A stretch of DNA of 64,000 nucleotides from Cupriavidus basilensis (GTDB lineage: Bacteria; Pseudomonadota; Gammaproteobacteria; Burkholderiales; Burkholderiaceae), in the NCBI RefSeq assembly GCF_008801925.2, contig NZ_CP062803.1:2728001-2792000 (forward strand), read 5' to 3'. Under the pieces are notes generated by a model, which was not told the origin of the DNA, did no database searches, and saw only the letters and a program-made list of their open reading frames with translations. Positions 21,275-31,192 of this stretch are shown here, one piece after another. Position numbers and translations under genes: made by a program. The stretch's first letter is position 1. Each line of letters begins with the position of its first letter.

Positions 21275-22387
21275 TCAGGGGTAAGTGATGGTTCCCAGGA
21301 CAGGCAGATGGCCCGTACTGCAGACGATGTTCCCGGCTGGCGTTGTGATCACAAACCCAGACGTGCCGGGAATGGCGGCAATTGCCGACTCAATATCAGA
21401 CAGGTTCACGGTGCCACCAGGCTTCCCCTTGCGCAGCAGAACATCAGCGATGGCCACTAGGATTGATGCCCTGGTGGCCGAGCTGGCCCCGGAGAGCCCA
21501 GTAATGGTGAAATTGATCGCGGTTGCTATCGGTGACACCACATAGACCAATGCCGTGACAGGCTGCTGGGAAAAGATGGCGTTCGCGACCGTCAGCTGAT
21601 CCCCGGTAGCCTTAACGCCAGATCGCGTCTCATCTGTCGCTACGCCATCGGTACCTTGCGGAAACCCGCCGCTGACGGCGTTGGCCTGGTCGAGCATGAT
21701 GTAGACCACGACCGTCCCGGTACCGAACCCGTTTCTCGCGCACCAAGCACGCGTGACACCAGGGACAGCAGTTGCCCAGCGAACGTAGTCGCCCTCGTTC
21801 CCACCCTCTGCCGGCTGCTGAAAGGCAGATAGCACTCGACCCCGGAAATCGTCATCCAGTTCAACATCGGCGCCACCGGTGAAGGCCGCTGCTGCGACGC
21901 CGTTCGACTGCACGCCAGCAATGGGCATGCTCAGAGACATCACGGTACCTGCAGCGCAGTTACCCGCCGCGCCGGTCGCTTGATCGACCACAGATGCGAT
22001 GGCCGTGCCATCGCCACCGATGGTCACTGAGACCTGAACCGTGTAGATCCGGCCATCCCCACGGACTACATTCGTGCCAGCGCCGATCAGCTTGCCAACC
22101 ATCCCCGACAGAATGACCTGGCCGCCGGCCGCTGTCGCGTCCTTCCGATAGACGCCCTTCAGCGCACCCCACGCCTCAAGGTACTCACCGGTCGCCGTGT
22201 ACGGCACGGCCTGCTTCGAGATCCAGTCGAGGTACCCATAGTGGAGGTGCGCAAGCCCCGCCTGGGCCGTGCCCATGATCCCGAGATTCGAGAACCGCAG
22301 AAGCGGATCTGAACCGGCAAGGCTCGCGGCAATATCAGCAGCGACGGTGGTGCGCAGCTGCGTCAGTGTCGGGCGTGAATATGGCAT
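21275..22387 (-). CDS. Baseplate J-like protein (Mu gp47)
   Basis: 370-residue baseplate wedge protein. [19 protein letters not shown] at the start, [33 protein letters not shown] and [20 protein letters not shown] are standard baseplate J features. It forms the wedge ring of the contractile tail. It is separated by 1 bp from the gp46-like gene. Confidence 0.92.
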   Translation of the reverse strand: MPYSRPTLTQLRTTVAADIAASLAGSDPLLRFSNLGIMGTAQAGLAHLHYGYLDWISKQAVPYTATGEYLEAWGALKGVYRKDATAAGGQVILSGMVGKLIGAGTNVVRGDGRIYTVQVSVTIGGDGTAIASVVDQATGAAGNCAAGTVMSLSMPIAGVQSNGVAAAAFTGGADVELDDDFRGRVLSAFQQPAEGGNEGDYVRWATAVPGVTRAWCARNGFGTGTVVVYIMLDQANAVSGGFPQGTDGVATDETRSGVKATGDQLTVANAIFSQQPVTALVYVVSPIATAINFTITGLSGASSATRASILVAIADVLLRKGKPGGTVNLSDIESAIAAIPGTSGFVITTPAGNIVCSTGHLPVLGTITYP

Positions 22388-22388
22388 C

Positions 22389-22835
22389 TCAAGAAATTCC
22401 CTTCCAAGCCCAGGTGAAGGCAGTCGTTTCGGTGGTGCCGTCCTTTCGGTAGGCCAGAATCTGCGCGCCGAGCATGCTGTCTCGAGTCCACTCCACTAGA
22501 ATGTCGAACTTGGCGACCACACCATCGTCGAGCAACCACTGAAGGCACTCGGTCACGTAGTCATAGGCGCGCTGCAGCGTGTCATCGTTCTGCTTCGCGC
22601 GCTCGAGCAGCCAAAGGCGCGAGCCGATCGGCACCACTTCGCCCAGGTCTCCCCACCATCCCCTCGGGTCGTTTGATCCATCCGGAATCACGTCATCAGG
22701 ATTCGCCACCCGATCGGTGAAGACAGAGATCAAGATCGCGGTCGACAGGTCGCTGCCCGTTCTTAGCATCGCCCCGTCGAGCACCCAATCTCCGCGGGAC
22801 CGGCTGACGTTCCATACTGTGGTCGTATCGCTCAT
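22389..22835 (-). CDS. Phage GP46 family baseplate protein
   Basis: 148 residues. The N-terminal strand-rich part ([28 protein letters not shown]) and [11 protein letters not shown] identify the Mu gp46 family, equivalent to the gpW/gp25 wedge protein. Its start overlaps the V-like gene stop by 4 bp. Confidence 0.88.
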   Translation of the reverse strand: MSDTTTVWNVSRSRGDWVLDGAMLRTGSDLSTAILISVFTDRVANPDDVIPDGSNDPRGWWGDLGEVVPIGSRLWLLERAKQNDDTLQRAYDYVTECLQWLLDDGVVAKFDILVEWTRDSMLGAQILAYRKDGTTETTAFTWAWKGIS

Positions 22836-23419
22836 TCGGTCTGGTTCGGGTGTTTGGAGGTGATGGTGCTGGTGCCGGTCTGCACTTCCTCGATGTTGTG
22901 ATCGTGCGTGTTATAGATCGCGCGCATTTGCGCCATCGTGTGCGGGTTGGTTTCGTAGTTGTCCTGGATGTCGCCGCTGCATTTCAGCAGGGGGGTCTTC
23001 GCAATGATCTCGGTTGATGCCTCGACCGTCACAGTCGCCGCCTCGCGCACCGTCACATCCTGCCCCTTGGCTTCGACGACGATCCCCGCATCGGAGAGGT
23101 AGACGCACTTACCATCCAGGCTGAAGACCATCGTCTCGCCTGGCTTCAGGTTTCTGGGCCGAGACGCCTGGTGATTCGTGCCGATGATAACGCCGGCGGA
23201 TCGATCGCCGGACAGAAACACCACCACGGCGTCCGAACCAGTCGGCGGCATTGACGTAAAGCCAAACTCAGCGACCCGAGGCCGGTTGTCACCGGTTTCG
23301 ACATCCGCCAACTGCACCTGCTGCTGCTGCACACCACCAGCATCGTTCCCGGTGGTGATGCGCCCCCGACCCACGAGCATGCGAACCCGCGCGCCCAGCG
23401 CTTCGAGTGCCTGCCTCAT
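22832..23419 (-). CDS. Baseplate assembly protein V (Mu gp45, central spike)
   Basis: 195 residues. An OB-fold N-terminal half (GRGRITTGNDAGGVQQQQVQLADVE) is followed by a beta-helical spike end with repeated VTVREAATVTVEAS strands and a final HDHNIEEVQTGTSTIT. It would form the membrane-piercing tip of the tail tube. 4-bp overlap with the hub gene. Confidence 0.88.
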   Translation of the reverse strand: MRQALEALGARVRMLVGRGRITTGNDAGGVQQQQVQLADVETGDNRPRVAEFGFTSMPPTGSDAVVVFLSGDRSAGVIIGTNHQASRPRNLKPGETMVFSLDGKCVYLSDAGIVVEAKGQDVTVREAATVTVEASTEIIAKTPLLKCSGDIQDNYETNPHTMAQMRAIYNTHDHNIEEVQTGTSTITSKHPNQTE

Positions 23420-24516
23420 TGGATACCCCTGACATCGGTGCCGATAACGTCGGCGAACTGCGGCTGAAGCTGGAACGGCTCAGGCGCGAAGGCATCAGGC
23501 GGCATCAGCACCAGGTCCGCATGCGTGCCCGTTTCGTCAAGGCGATATGTCACCTCACCAATGAGCAGCGTAGCGTCAGGCACCTTGATTGTGGGCAGAG
23601 TCACATGCACGAGGGTGTTCGGCTCCCACAGGGCGCCAGCCGCATCCCTCCACGAGTCCGTGGTGAGCACTACGGCGGCGCCGCGCGCGATTCTTCGATT
23701 CATCTCCCAGACCGCCCGGCGCTGCGTAACCTCGATGCCAATGGCGCTGAGGTTCTCAGCCACGATGACGCGTTGCCGGCGACGCTTGACCCCGGTGTCT
23801 GCCACCTTGGTGATCACGTTCAGGCTGCCGCCGGACAGATCCGACAGCATGTCGAGCGCCTGCTGGACCGCCATGTACTCCGAGAATCGATCCAGCATCG
23901 AGAAGGCGCTGCGCGCGCCCTCCACGTTGATCCCCTCGGCGAACCCGCCGGCCGCCTGCCGATCGCTGACCCTGGTGATTACCAGATTGCCATACGGGTT
24001 GTCGTACACCAGCGCTGAGCTATACCGTGACACGCGCTCGAGGATCGAGAACGGCGTTTCGCCGAGCAGGATGTTCAGTTGCTGCACGGTCGGCAGATCC
24101 GTGAGATCGCATTCAATGTCCAGGCCCGCATATGGCACTGCCAACTGCTTTGCAATCTGTTGAATGTTGCTGTTGACGATCTGCATGCCAGGCCACTCGG
24201 CAGCGCAGTCGACAAGATCCGCACACTTGCTTCTGCCGGCCACGGCCACACTATGTGACTGCGCATCGAACTGTGCCGTCACGGTGTCCACGAACCCCGT
24301 CACAACGACATCGCCCCCCAGTAAAAGCTGGAAGGGATCGCCTGGGCTGACAATCACCTCCTCGCCGGAGATGAAGCGCTCCGTCATGCTGATGCTGAAA
24401 TCGGACGGTAAACGTTCGATACCGCGGGTGATCCTGATTTGCTTCCAACCCTTTAGCGCGCGCTGCTGCTCTCCGACTACGAGGAGGGCCTCGTCCGGGA
24501 AATTGTCATCTGCCAT
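23416..24516 (-). CDS. Baseplate hub protein (Mu gp44/P2 gpD-like)
   Basis: 366 residues with LLVGEQQRALKGWKQIRITRGIERLPSDFSISMTER at the start and GRSKCADLVDCAAEWPG near residue 90, as in Mu gp44 and related phage tail hub proteins. It links the tail tube to the spike. Order hub, V, gp46, J, gp48 matches Mu. Confidence 0.87.
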   Translation of the reverse strand: MADDNFPDEALLVVGEQQRALKGWKQIRITRGIERLPSDFSISMTERFISGEEVIVSPGDPFQLLLGGDVVVTGFVDTVTAQFDAQSHSVAVAGRSKCADLVDCAAEWPGMQIVNSNIQQIAKQLAVPYAGLDIECDLTDLPTVQQLNILLGETPFSILERVSRYSSALVYDNPYGNLVITRVSDRQAAGGFAEGINVEGARSAFSMLDRFSEYMAVQQALDMLSDLSGGSLNVITKVADTGVKRRRQRVIVAENLSAIGIEVTQRRAVWEMNRRIARGAAVVLTTDSWRDAAGALWEPNTLVHVTLPTIKVPDATLLIGEVTYRLDETGTHADLVLMPPDAFAPEPFQLQPQFADVIGTDVRGIQ

Positions 24517-24527
24517 TCGTTGTCAGC

Positions 24528-25961
24528 TCAGGATGCCAGCGCGCTGAATGTGGTCGGCATAAATGCCGGATGGACCGGGTCCGCCTGCGTCACCAGGTCA
24601 TCGCTTCGGCCTGGATCACGATAAATGCGCTGCGCCAGTGCCAATGCGGGCACGCTGGCACTGAAGGAATATGTGGTCACAGCCGCCAAATCTCCGCCGC
24701 GCGCCTTCAAATCCGCGACGACGGCCTTCTTGGCGTCCAGCAGCGCCAGATACACCTCGTCGGCACCCTGGTCCGCCGCTGCAGTGATCTCGGCGTCCAG
24801 CACGCCGGCCATCACATCGATCATCGCCGCCGCGTCATCGCAGGAAGTCGGCTGGTAGCTACCGGAGGCCGTGATCAGCTGCCCGATGGCAGCCCGACGG
24901 AACAGGCTGTTACACGCGCCCTGCATCGTCGCCATCCCCGCGCCAATGGCCGACGAGGTTGTTGGTGCGACAGCCTGGTAGCCTGACAAGCTGATTAGCA
25001 GCCGAATACGATCGGCAGGGTCGACCGCCGAGACCGCCAAGGCCGCGGCCATGTTTTGCGTCGCGGCCCCGAACGTGGCGGTGTCGGTTACGTTCCCTGC
25101 CGCGGCCACCAGCGCGGTTCCGGCCTGCGTCACGACTGTCCGCGCCGCTGCATCGTTGCGGATCAACTGGTCAACTGTGGATGGCAGCCTTACGGTCTTC
25201 TTGGCAGCCGAATACCCGCTGTTCCCGCCCCCAAAGAGACGACCGAAGCTCCCGACGAGGGTGGATACGGCGCCAAAGAACCGCTTCACGTCGTGAACCA
25301 GGCTCACCGCGGTCTGGTACCACCCTAGCGCCGTGGAAACAGCCTGCTGCACGATTGCCGCACCCAACATAACTGCCGATGCCGTGTCTCTGGCAAATGC
25401 AATGAGGGATGCGACGCTCAACCCCTGTGCGGCCGCGCTGAGCGCATCCGCAGTGGATGTCACCGTGGTTGGATATTTGCGCTCCCCCGCCTCTACGAAG
25501 GTCAACGTGACCTCAAAGAAGCGTCCGGCATCCCAACGCTCCAGGCAGTGCGCCTCCAGCGCCGATACTTTCACGCGCCCCAGGGTCGGGTGCACAAGCT
25601 CACCGTCCCCAGCCGTCTCGAACGCCTTGATCAGCCGATCGCGCTGACCGACAACTCCACCGCCACCATATTTCGCACTGCCCTCGACCAGGAAGGCGCT
25701 CAGGTGATACAGGCGCGCGTTCCGGCCTAGATCCTCAACCCAAACGCCGTCACGCTGAGGGTATTGATGGACAGCATTTCGCCGACCAAAGGTCAGCTCA
25801 CCACCAAAAACACCGAACGGGACGCCCTTGTACGAGGCTTGGCGGAGCGCCGAGCGCCACGACCCGGGCAACCCGCCGCCCAGCGCGCCAGCCAGGTTCG
25901 ACAGAGCCGACGCGGCGCCGCCAATGCTGCCGATCGCATTCAAGACTTTCGCCTGACCCAT
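24528..25961 (-). CDS. DNA circularisation/tail protein (Mu gp43 family)
   Basis: 477 residues. The N-terminal domain (SWRSALRQASYKGVPFGVFGGELTFGRRNAVHQYPQRD) is the DNA circularisation N domain, and FEVTLTFVEAGE follows near residue 150. In Mu the equivalent sits in the baseplate region; the name derives from an N/gp43 family rather than from shown enzyme activity. 2 bp separate it from the tape-measure gene. Confidence 0.85.
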   Translation of the reverse strand: MGQAKVLNAIGSIGGAASALSNLAGALGGGLPGSWRSALRQASYKGVPFGVFGGELTFGRRNAVHQYPQRDGVWVEDLGRNARLYHLSAFLVEGSAKYGGGGVVGQRDRLIKAFETAGDGELVHPTLGRVKVSALEAHCLERWDAGRFFEVTLTFVEAGERKYPTTVTSTADALSAAAQGLSVASLIAFARDTASAVMLGAAIVQQAVSTALGWYQTAVSLVHDVKRFFGAVSTLVGSFGRLFGGGNSGYSAAKKTVRLPSTVDQLIRNDAAARTVVTQAGTALVAAAGNVTDTATFGAATQNMAAALAVSAVDPADRIRLLISLSGYQAVAPTTSSAIGAGMATMQGACNSLFRRAAIGQLITASGSYQPTSCDDAAAMIDVMAGVLDAEITAAADQGADEVYLALLDAKKAVVADLKARGGDLAAVTTYSFSASVPALALAQRIYRDPGRSDDLVTQADPVHPAFMPTTFSALAS

Positions 25962-25963
25962 TC

Positions 25964-27985
25964 TTACACCACGTTGTCTGTCAGCATGGAATCCCGGACG
26001 CGGGTCGTGGCCTCAACATTGCCTGTCGACTTGACACTGGTTCGCGTCCCTTGCGGGGCTCCGGTCAGCACGATTTCGACCAGCGCCTTGCCGGCGTAGC
26101 CGTCAGACGAGCCCGATGCGATAGCTCGGCCGGCCATGCCAGCAGCATCGGGCGACTTTGCATAGACCGAGGACATCGGCGCCTCAGCACCCATGCCGGC
26201 CATGACCTTCTTTATATAGCCTTGGGTCTCCGCCGGCGCATGCTCGATGCCCTGACGCTGAACGTTGCCGATCCCCCAGTTGTAGGCCGCGAGAGCCTTA
26301 GGTAGATCGCCACCAGTCGACTTAAGCAGATCGCTGTACATCTTGGCCGCGCCGGTCGCGGACTGCCCAAGATCGAAAGGGTTCGTTACGCCGTATTGCT
26401 TCGCCGTGGCATCCATGAACTGGAAATGACCCTTGGCGCCAGCAGGCGAAACCATCTTGCCAGTCCCACGGCTAGATTCGGTGGCCCAGACGCTATCTAG
26501 CAAGCCGGAAGGCAAGCCGTATTGGGACTCGAGCCGGGAAAACAAGTCCGATCCCTTCTGACCACTAGCACCGGCCGGCGGCGCATTTCGCTCCTCGCCG
26601 GCCGCCAAGCGACTCCTCGCGTCGGCGCTTAGGCGTACGCCACCGCTAGACTTCACGCTGTCGATCTCTTCCTGCGTGTAGCCGCCGGTGTCCTTAAGCG
26701 CGTGACGATTGGTGCCGGTGAAGTAGTCGCGCAATGACCAACGCTCGCCACCGGATGCCCACTTCACGTAGTCATCAAACTGGGGGCGAATCAGGCTGCC
26801 CAAGCCGTATCCAGCGGCACCGGCAACGACACCAGTGCCCAAAGTACCCAGACCAGCGGCCCCAACACCCCCAAGTGCAGCCAATCCCTTCGCCGCGGCC
26901 GGGATGGCGACCAAGGCTAGCTTGGACAGGCTCCCGATCAACGTGGCGACGCCAGCGATTGGCGCTGCGAAGGTGATTGCCGCAATCGCGATCGCCACCC
27001 CCTTCACACCACCGAGAGCGTCTACGAAGTCGCCGGTACCCTTAGTGACCTTGCCCCAATCGACACTCTTTATCCACGTCGCAACATCCTTGACGAACTC
27101 GCCAACGTTGGTCGCGATCAGGTCACGATTGATAGTGACCCATTCAGACAGATCTTGCAGCAGAGGTGACAGAGCTGGAATCAGCGCATTCCCGACCGAT
27201 GACTTGAGACCATCGATCGCCAGATCCAGCTTCGTCATGTTCTGGGCATACTCCTTGGCCGCGGCGATCTTGTCAGGACCCATCACGGTACCCAGAGAAC
27301 GCGCCTGGGCAACGTAGGCCTCAATGCCGGCCGCCCCCTTCTGCAACATTGGCAGCAGCTGCTCGACACCGAACGTACGCGCAATGAGACGCTGGGCCTG
27401 CACGTTCCCCTTCTGCCGTGCGATTGCTTCGGCCACCTGGCGCAACGCACGAGTGGCATCCACCGCTCCACCCTTCGTCTTCGTCATGCTGATGCCGAGC
27501 TGGTTCATCAACACCAATGCCTGGGGATTCCGGTTGAAGGCGGCGTCCTCCAACGTATCCCCCAAGGACTTCAGGCTGCTGGTCATATCCTCAGCCGTTC
27601 CACCAGCCAGCCGAGCCGCAGCCTGGTAGGCCTGCAGATCCGACGTCGAGACGCCCAAGACCGCCGATGTCCGAGCGATCTCCGCCCCCAGCTTCCCCCA
27701 GTTGCTCGCCAGCGCGCCAATGCCAGCGACGGTGGCAGCACTGCCGATCACACCCAATGCAGGCACGAGCGACGTCACACCAGAAACGGCGCTGCGTGCC
27801 GACGAAGCGACCTTGCCCAGGGACTGACTGACCCTATCAATGCCCACCTCACGCCCGAGGTTCCCAAGAGATTGGCCCAGGTCGCGCACCGGACTCGTGA
27901 GCCGGGCCATAGACTGGTTGATCTTACGGACCGTAGCGGTCGCGCGATCAACCGCGGCGATGGTGATCGTGAAGGTATTGGCCAT
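25964..27985 (-). CDS. Tail tape-measure protein with lytic transglycosylase domain
   Basis: 673 residues, the length ruler of the contractile tail. The N-terminal 350 residues are helical with phage-tail TMP sequence, and hydrophobic Ala/Gly-rich stretches lie at about 340-410. A C-terminal SLT domain (about 500-610) has the catalytic Glu in LLDSVWATESSRGTG and the motif AKGHFQFMDATAKQYG, giving the virion peptidoglycan-cutting ability on entry. The start codon overlaps the stop of the frameshifted chaperone. Confidence 0.9.
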   Translation of the reverse strand: MANTFTITIAAVDRATATVRKINQSMARLTSPVRDLGQSLGNLGREVGIDRVSQSLGKVASSARSAVSGVTSLVPALGVIGSAATVAGIGALASNWGKLGAEIARTSAVLGVSTSDLQAYQAAARLAGGTAEDMTSSLKSLGDTLEDAAFNRNPQALVLMNQLGISMTKTKGGAVDATRALRQVAEAIARQKGNVQAQRLIARTFGVEQLLPMLQKGAAGIEAYVAQARSLGTVMGPDKIAAAKEYAQNMTKLDLAIDGLKSSVGNALIPALSPLLQDLSEWVTINRDLIATNVGEFVKDVATWIKSVDWGKVTKGTGDFVDALGGVKGVAIAIAAITFAAPIAGVATLIGSLSKLALVAIPAAAKGLAALGGVGAAGLGTLGTGVVAGAAGYGLGSLIRPQFDDYVKWASGGERWSLRDYFTGTNRHALKDTGGYTQEEIDSVKSSGGVRLSADARSRLAAGEERNAPPAGASGQKGSDLFSRLESQYGLPSGLLDSVWATESSRGTGKMVSPAGAKGHFQFMDATAKQYGVTNPFDLGQSATGAAKMYSDLLKSTGGDLPKALAAYNWGIGNVQRQGIEHAPAETQGYIKKVMAGMGAEAPMSSVYAKSPDAAGMAGRAIASGSSDGYAGKALVEIVLTGAPQGTRTSVKSTGNVEATTRVRDSMLTDNVV

Positions 27986-28391
27986 CAGGAGGGGGACTTA
28001 AGCATGCGTTTCATCTGCTCGCTCCACCAGAGCAGGCGCGTGAGGGGCAGTTGCCACGCTTCGTTTGGGCCCCACCCGAAGTACTTTGTGACCTCCGCTA
28101 CTCCGTCAGTCCAGTCTCCGGGCCATCCTCGGTAAAACCCCCGAGGTAGTCGCTCGCCTCCTTCAGGTCGCGTTGTCCGATCTTCTGCACGGCGCTCCGG
28201 GGGATGCCTGCGACCAGGCTGATCAGGGTGATGCTGATACCGGCGTTTGTGTTGGCCGATCCCCAGGCCTTCTCCAGCTCGCCGGCCATGGGCTCACGGA
28301 GAGTCAGCTTTTCATAGGTGATGGCGTTGTCGCCAGCGCCGAGCACGACAGGCTTCCGCAGGGTGATGACTTTTTCTTCGGGTTGATCCAT
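27985..28391 (-). CDS. Frameshifted tail assembly chaperone (Mu gp41/gp42-like, G-T type)
   Basis: Longer product of the tail assembly gene. Zero-frame translation from 28391 reaches the heptamer G GGT TTT at 28140-28134; a -1 slip then reads 49 more codons (YRGWPGDWTDGVAEVTKYFGW... to a TGA at 27987-27985), giving about 135 residues. The extension with FGWGPNEAW and LLWWSEQM looks like the conserved chaperone extension of contractile and lambda-like tails. The stop overlaps the tape-measure ATG. The slip itself is inference; the open -1 frame and heptamer are seen. Confidence 0.8.
28098..28391 (-). CDS. Tail assembly chaperone, zero-frame product (Mu gp41-like)
   Basis: 97 residues starting MDQPEEKVITLRKPV, with LREPMAGELEKAW and a gp41/E-family C-terminal end ETGLTE. 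It would bind the tape measure during tail assembly. The upstream in-frame region to 28511 lies within the tube gene and is not used. It stands between tube and tape measure, the universal place for this chaperone. Confidence 0.85.
   Translation of the reverse strand: MDQPEEKVITLRKPVVLGAGDNAITYEKLTLREPMAGELEKAWGSANTNAGISITLISLVAGIPRSAVQKIGQRDLKEASDYLGGFTEDGPETGLTE
28134..28140 (-). promoter_or_regulatory. -1 ribosomal frameshift heptamer GGGTTTT
   Basis: On the minus strand the codons ggg-ggt-ttt give the X XXY YYZ heptamer G GGT TTT near the 3' end of the chaperone gene. The -1 frame after it is open for 50 codons and ends exactly at the tape-measure start. Confidence 0.75.
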
Positions 28392-28392
28392 T

Positions 28393-28761
28393 TCAGTTCT
28401 CCGTGACGCGCTGGCCTTCCCACTTGACCTCAATGGTCGCGTCGGTAGACTTGGCTGTTTGATCTTCGATAGTCCACATGCTGCTACCGATGACGGTCTT
28501 GCCGTTTGCAAGCTCGGTGACGACCGTAACGTTAGTCATATCGTTCAGGTCTGCGACTGTCAGGCCGCCGGCGTCACGTAGCGTGGCCGAGATCGATCCC
28601 GGCCGGGGGGTTTCGCTGTACCCATGAACGCCATCCTGGCCAGATAGCGTCTGGCGCGTCACCTTTGACGGGTTGTACTCAAAATCGCCCGCAACCATGT
28701 AGCTCTTGCCGTCGACGGTAAGGTTCGCCGTCCCGGCAATGCGATTGGTGTTGTCTGCCAT
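28393..28761 (-). CDS. Tail tube protein (Mu gpM-like)
   Basis: 122 residues. NRIAGTANLTVDGKSYMVAGDFEYNPSKVTRQTLSGQDGVHGYSE is typical of the Mu tail tube family. It forms the inner tube of the contractile tail and is cotranslated with the sheath (29 bp upstream). Confidence 0.88.
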   Translation of the reverse strand: MADNTNRIAGTANLTVDGKSYMVAGDFEYNPSKVTRQTLSGQDGVHGYSETPRPGSISATLRDAGGLTVADLNDMTNVTVVTELANGKTVIGSSMWTIEDQTAKSTDATIEVKWEGQRVTEN

Positions 28762-28790
28762 ATTCGTTGGCTCCTAGTTTGCGTAGTGGA

Positions 28791-30281
28791 TCAGCTATTC
28801 CGGAACTGGAAGAGCAACGCGAGGATCCGCAGCTGGTTGATCAACACCCCCGGGTAGAGAATGTCGACACGACTCGGGTTCGTCGCGTTCTGCTCGACGA
28901 TCAGCGCCTTTGCAAACTCATCGCTCTTTTGAACGTAGCCGCGGTACTCAAGATCTTGGTACTTCGCGATCTGACTGGCCTTGATGGTGTTCGGCGTCAC
29001 GATCGCGGAGCCAGGCGCGAAGCGAGTGCCATTTGCTGCGAGCTTCACGCGGGAGAACTTGCTGGTGATGTCGGTCTTGAGCTCGCGCAGAACAAACTGG
29101 AGCGTCAACAGCGTCTCCACCTGCAGATAGCTGTTGTCTGGCTGGCCGAAGCTGTTAAGTTGGTACGTGGTGATCAGATTCTCGATCGCCACCGTACCGT
29201 CTGCGGCCACCGTGAAGGTCGAAATGCCATCCCACAGGAGCACATTGCGGTCGGTGAGCGCGAAGCGCGACTGCAAAGGCGGGGGAAGTACCGCAGCGAG
29301 AACCAGCGTCTGCAACGGCAGCGCGGCATCGGCGCGGGCCGACACTGCCACTGCTCCGGCAATGTTCGCCGCCCAGATCCAATTGGGCGTCGGCGAGTCA
29401 TTGAAGCCCATGATCGACATGTGCTCGTCGTTTCGCGCCGTGCCAAACGTGGTCAGCGTGCCGAGCGTTCCGCGACTCGCACCGTACGCGCCGCCATACA
29501 GTTGCTTACTCCAACTCCAGCGGCCCGTGGTGCTGCTCAGGAACGACTTCATCGCATCAAGCGACGCAGTGTCCGTGTACGGGAATGCGATGAAATCGAA
29601 CTCCTTGTCAAGCAAGTTGGCAAGACCGGCCGTCAGATCGGGATTGACCAGTCCGCCGGCCATCGCAGTGATCGTTGTGGTGAGTCCGGCCGGCATGACT
29701 TCACCGCCGGGCGCCCCGCGATAGTTCAGGCGCAGATCGATGTCGTTGCCGGCCAGCCCCTTGTTCTTCGCAGTGATATTGACCTTCGACGCGACCGTAC
29801 CGTCGACAGCGGCCGTCACCGGAAGATCCGCGTTTGCATTGATCGCCGCAGCCAACGCGGTGGCCAACTGTGCGATCGTCTGACTGGCGGTGACGATCAG
29901 GGAGACCAAGGTGCCGGCGATATAGAGCGACAGAACGCCCGTCGCGGTAGCTGGCGCAGTGAATGCCAGCGCACCCGTCGCGGCAACCGAGGAACCACCG
30001 TCCGCCAGTGGCAAGTACCACACCTCGCCGAACGGATCTCCGACGCGATACGCGGCGGTCATCAGCGCCAGCATGGAACCCTGGCCGCCCACCGCCTTCG
30101 CTTCGGTCGCGCCCTGCGAAATCTGCGGGGTGTTCGCCACGGCCGTGCCGCCCGATGTCACCTGGCCGATGATAAGCGCTCGCTGGGTGCCAGCCCCGGT
30201 GTTCGCCCTACTATTGTCCAGCTCAGCGTAGAACAGTGGGACCCGCAGGTTCTGTGGGACATTCTTGAATGGAATCGTCAT
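28791..30281 (-). CDS. Tail sheath protein (Mu gpL-like)
   Basis: 496 residues, the contractile sheath. The start MTIPFKNVPQNLRVPLFYAELDNSRAN and the C-terminal ELKTDITSKFSRVKLAANGTRFAPGSAIVTPNTIKASQIAKY match Mu-type sheaths. Presence of a sheath gene classes the phage as a myovirus. Its start overlaps the DUF2635 gene by 4 bp. Confidence 0.92.
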   Translation of the reverse strand: MTIPFKNVPQNLRVPLFYAELDNSRANTGAGTQRALIIGQVTSGGTAVANTPQISQGATEAKAVGGQGSMLALMTAAYRVGDPFGEVWYLPLADGGSSVAATGALAFTAPATATGVLSLYIAGTLVSLIVTASQTIAQLATALAAAINANADLPVTAAVDGTVASKVNITAKNKGLAGNDIDLRLNYRGAPGGEVMPAGLTTTITAMAGGLVNPDLTAGLANLLDKEFDFIAFPYTDTASLDAMKSFLSSTTGRWSWSKQLYGGAYGASRGTLGTLTTFGTARNDEHMSIMGFNDSPTPNWIWAANIAGAVAVSARADAALPLQTLVLAAVLPPPLQSRFALTDRNVLLWDGISTFTVAADGTVAIENLITTYQLNSFGQPDNSYLQVETLLTLQFVLRELKTDITSKFSRVKLAANGTRFAPGSAIVTPNTIKASQIAKYQDLEYRGYVQKSDEFAKALIVEQNATNPSRVDILYPGVLINQLRILALLFQFRNS

Positions 30282-30472
30282 GCTTTCGCTCCGCTATTTC
30301 GCGAGGTCACCGGATCGACCGGCTCTTCTTGTGAGTCGGCCGGCACCACGTCGCCATCGCGAAGGCGGCAATGCCAATACAGGTCGCGCTCGTCGGCCTC
30401 ATGCTCATCACCGATGAATTGCTTCGTCACCGGGTCTCGAACCTTCAGTCCCGGGGCTGGTTTGATCTTCAT
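30278..30472 (-). CDS. DUF2635 small tail protein (Mu gp38-like)
   Basis: 64 residues: MKIKPAPGLKVRDPVTKQFI is the DUF2635 signature, followed by a VPADSQEEPVDPVTSR tail. It sits right before the sheath gene as in Mu. ATG 30472 is chosen over a GTG at 30481. Function is not known. Confidence 0.82.
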   Translation of the reverse strand: MKIKPAPGLKVRDPVTKQFIGDEHEADERDLYWHCRLRDGDVVPADSQEEPVDPVTSRNSGAKA

Positions 30473-30481
30473 GGGGTGCAC

Positions 30482-31192
30482 CTATTGAGGAAGCGTGATG
30501 GTCAGTGCGCCCTCGTCTCGGCCATCGGGGCCGGACAGGCGCTGGTCTTGCGTTACCTGGTCACCATCGGCCAGCACAACAGGCGTCCCATCACTGAGAG
30601 TGACCGGCGCCCCTGGCTGAACAGCCTCAGGGAATGGAGGGTCGGGATACTGACCGCGGGAATCGAATGGCTCCACGGAGTCGAAGTGAACATTCACAGT
30701 CTGAAGAGGCACCGTTGGGATCGGATAGAAATCCACCGGCCCCTGGTAGAACTTGGCTTCGATATGCAGCGATAACTCGGCTATCGGCATATCGCCCTCC
30801 GAGCTTGTATTGATCTCGGAGTCGATGGATGTGAACTGCTCAACGCGCTGTCCGCCAGCAGGATCCGACCAAATGGCCGGGTTATTGATCAGGGTTACCT
30901 CGATCTGCGCCTTCAGCCTCTCCGCCGCCGCAAGCGCCACCGCCGAACCACTGTCCGCCGGACCAGCTGGAGCTTTCGTGCGCGCGATGACTTCAACAGT
31001 GGTGTAGACATCGAACTGCGGGGCGTTGGGCCCCAGCGATACCTTTCGCTCTTTGCGAGCGTGCACCAGGATCGAAGGGTAAGCAGTCGGTGCAGTCGGC
31101 CAATCGAATGGCGAATAGACCGCCTGGCCCGCATCGGTCGCACCTTTCAGCGCGTCCACGAACAGGCCACGCAACTCCGCAGAAGTAGTCAT
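30482..31192 (-). CDS. Putative tail terminator/gp37-like protein
   Basis: 236 residues, not matched with certainty. The N-terminal half (LRGLFVDALKGATDAGQAVYSPFDWPTAPTAYPSILVHARKERK) resembles minor tail/terminator proteins, and AELSLHIEAKFY looks like the strand that follows. The C-terminal third is Pro- and Asp-rich with repeated VLADG-type turns. Its place between head-tail joining and sheath genes suggests it caps the tail. Confidence 0.6.
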   Translation of the reverse strand: MTTSAELRGLFVDALKGATDAGQAVYSPFDWPTAPTAYPSILVHARKERKVSLGPNAPQFDVYTTVEVIARTKAPAGPADSGSAVALAAAERLKAQIEVTLINNPAIWSDPAGGQRVEQFTSIDSEINTSSEGDMPIAELSLHIEAKFYQGPVDFYPIPTVPLQTVNVHFDSVEPFDSRGQYPDPPFPEAVQPGAPVTLSDGTPVVLADGDQVTQDQRLSGPDGRDEGALTITLPQ

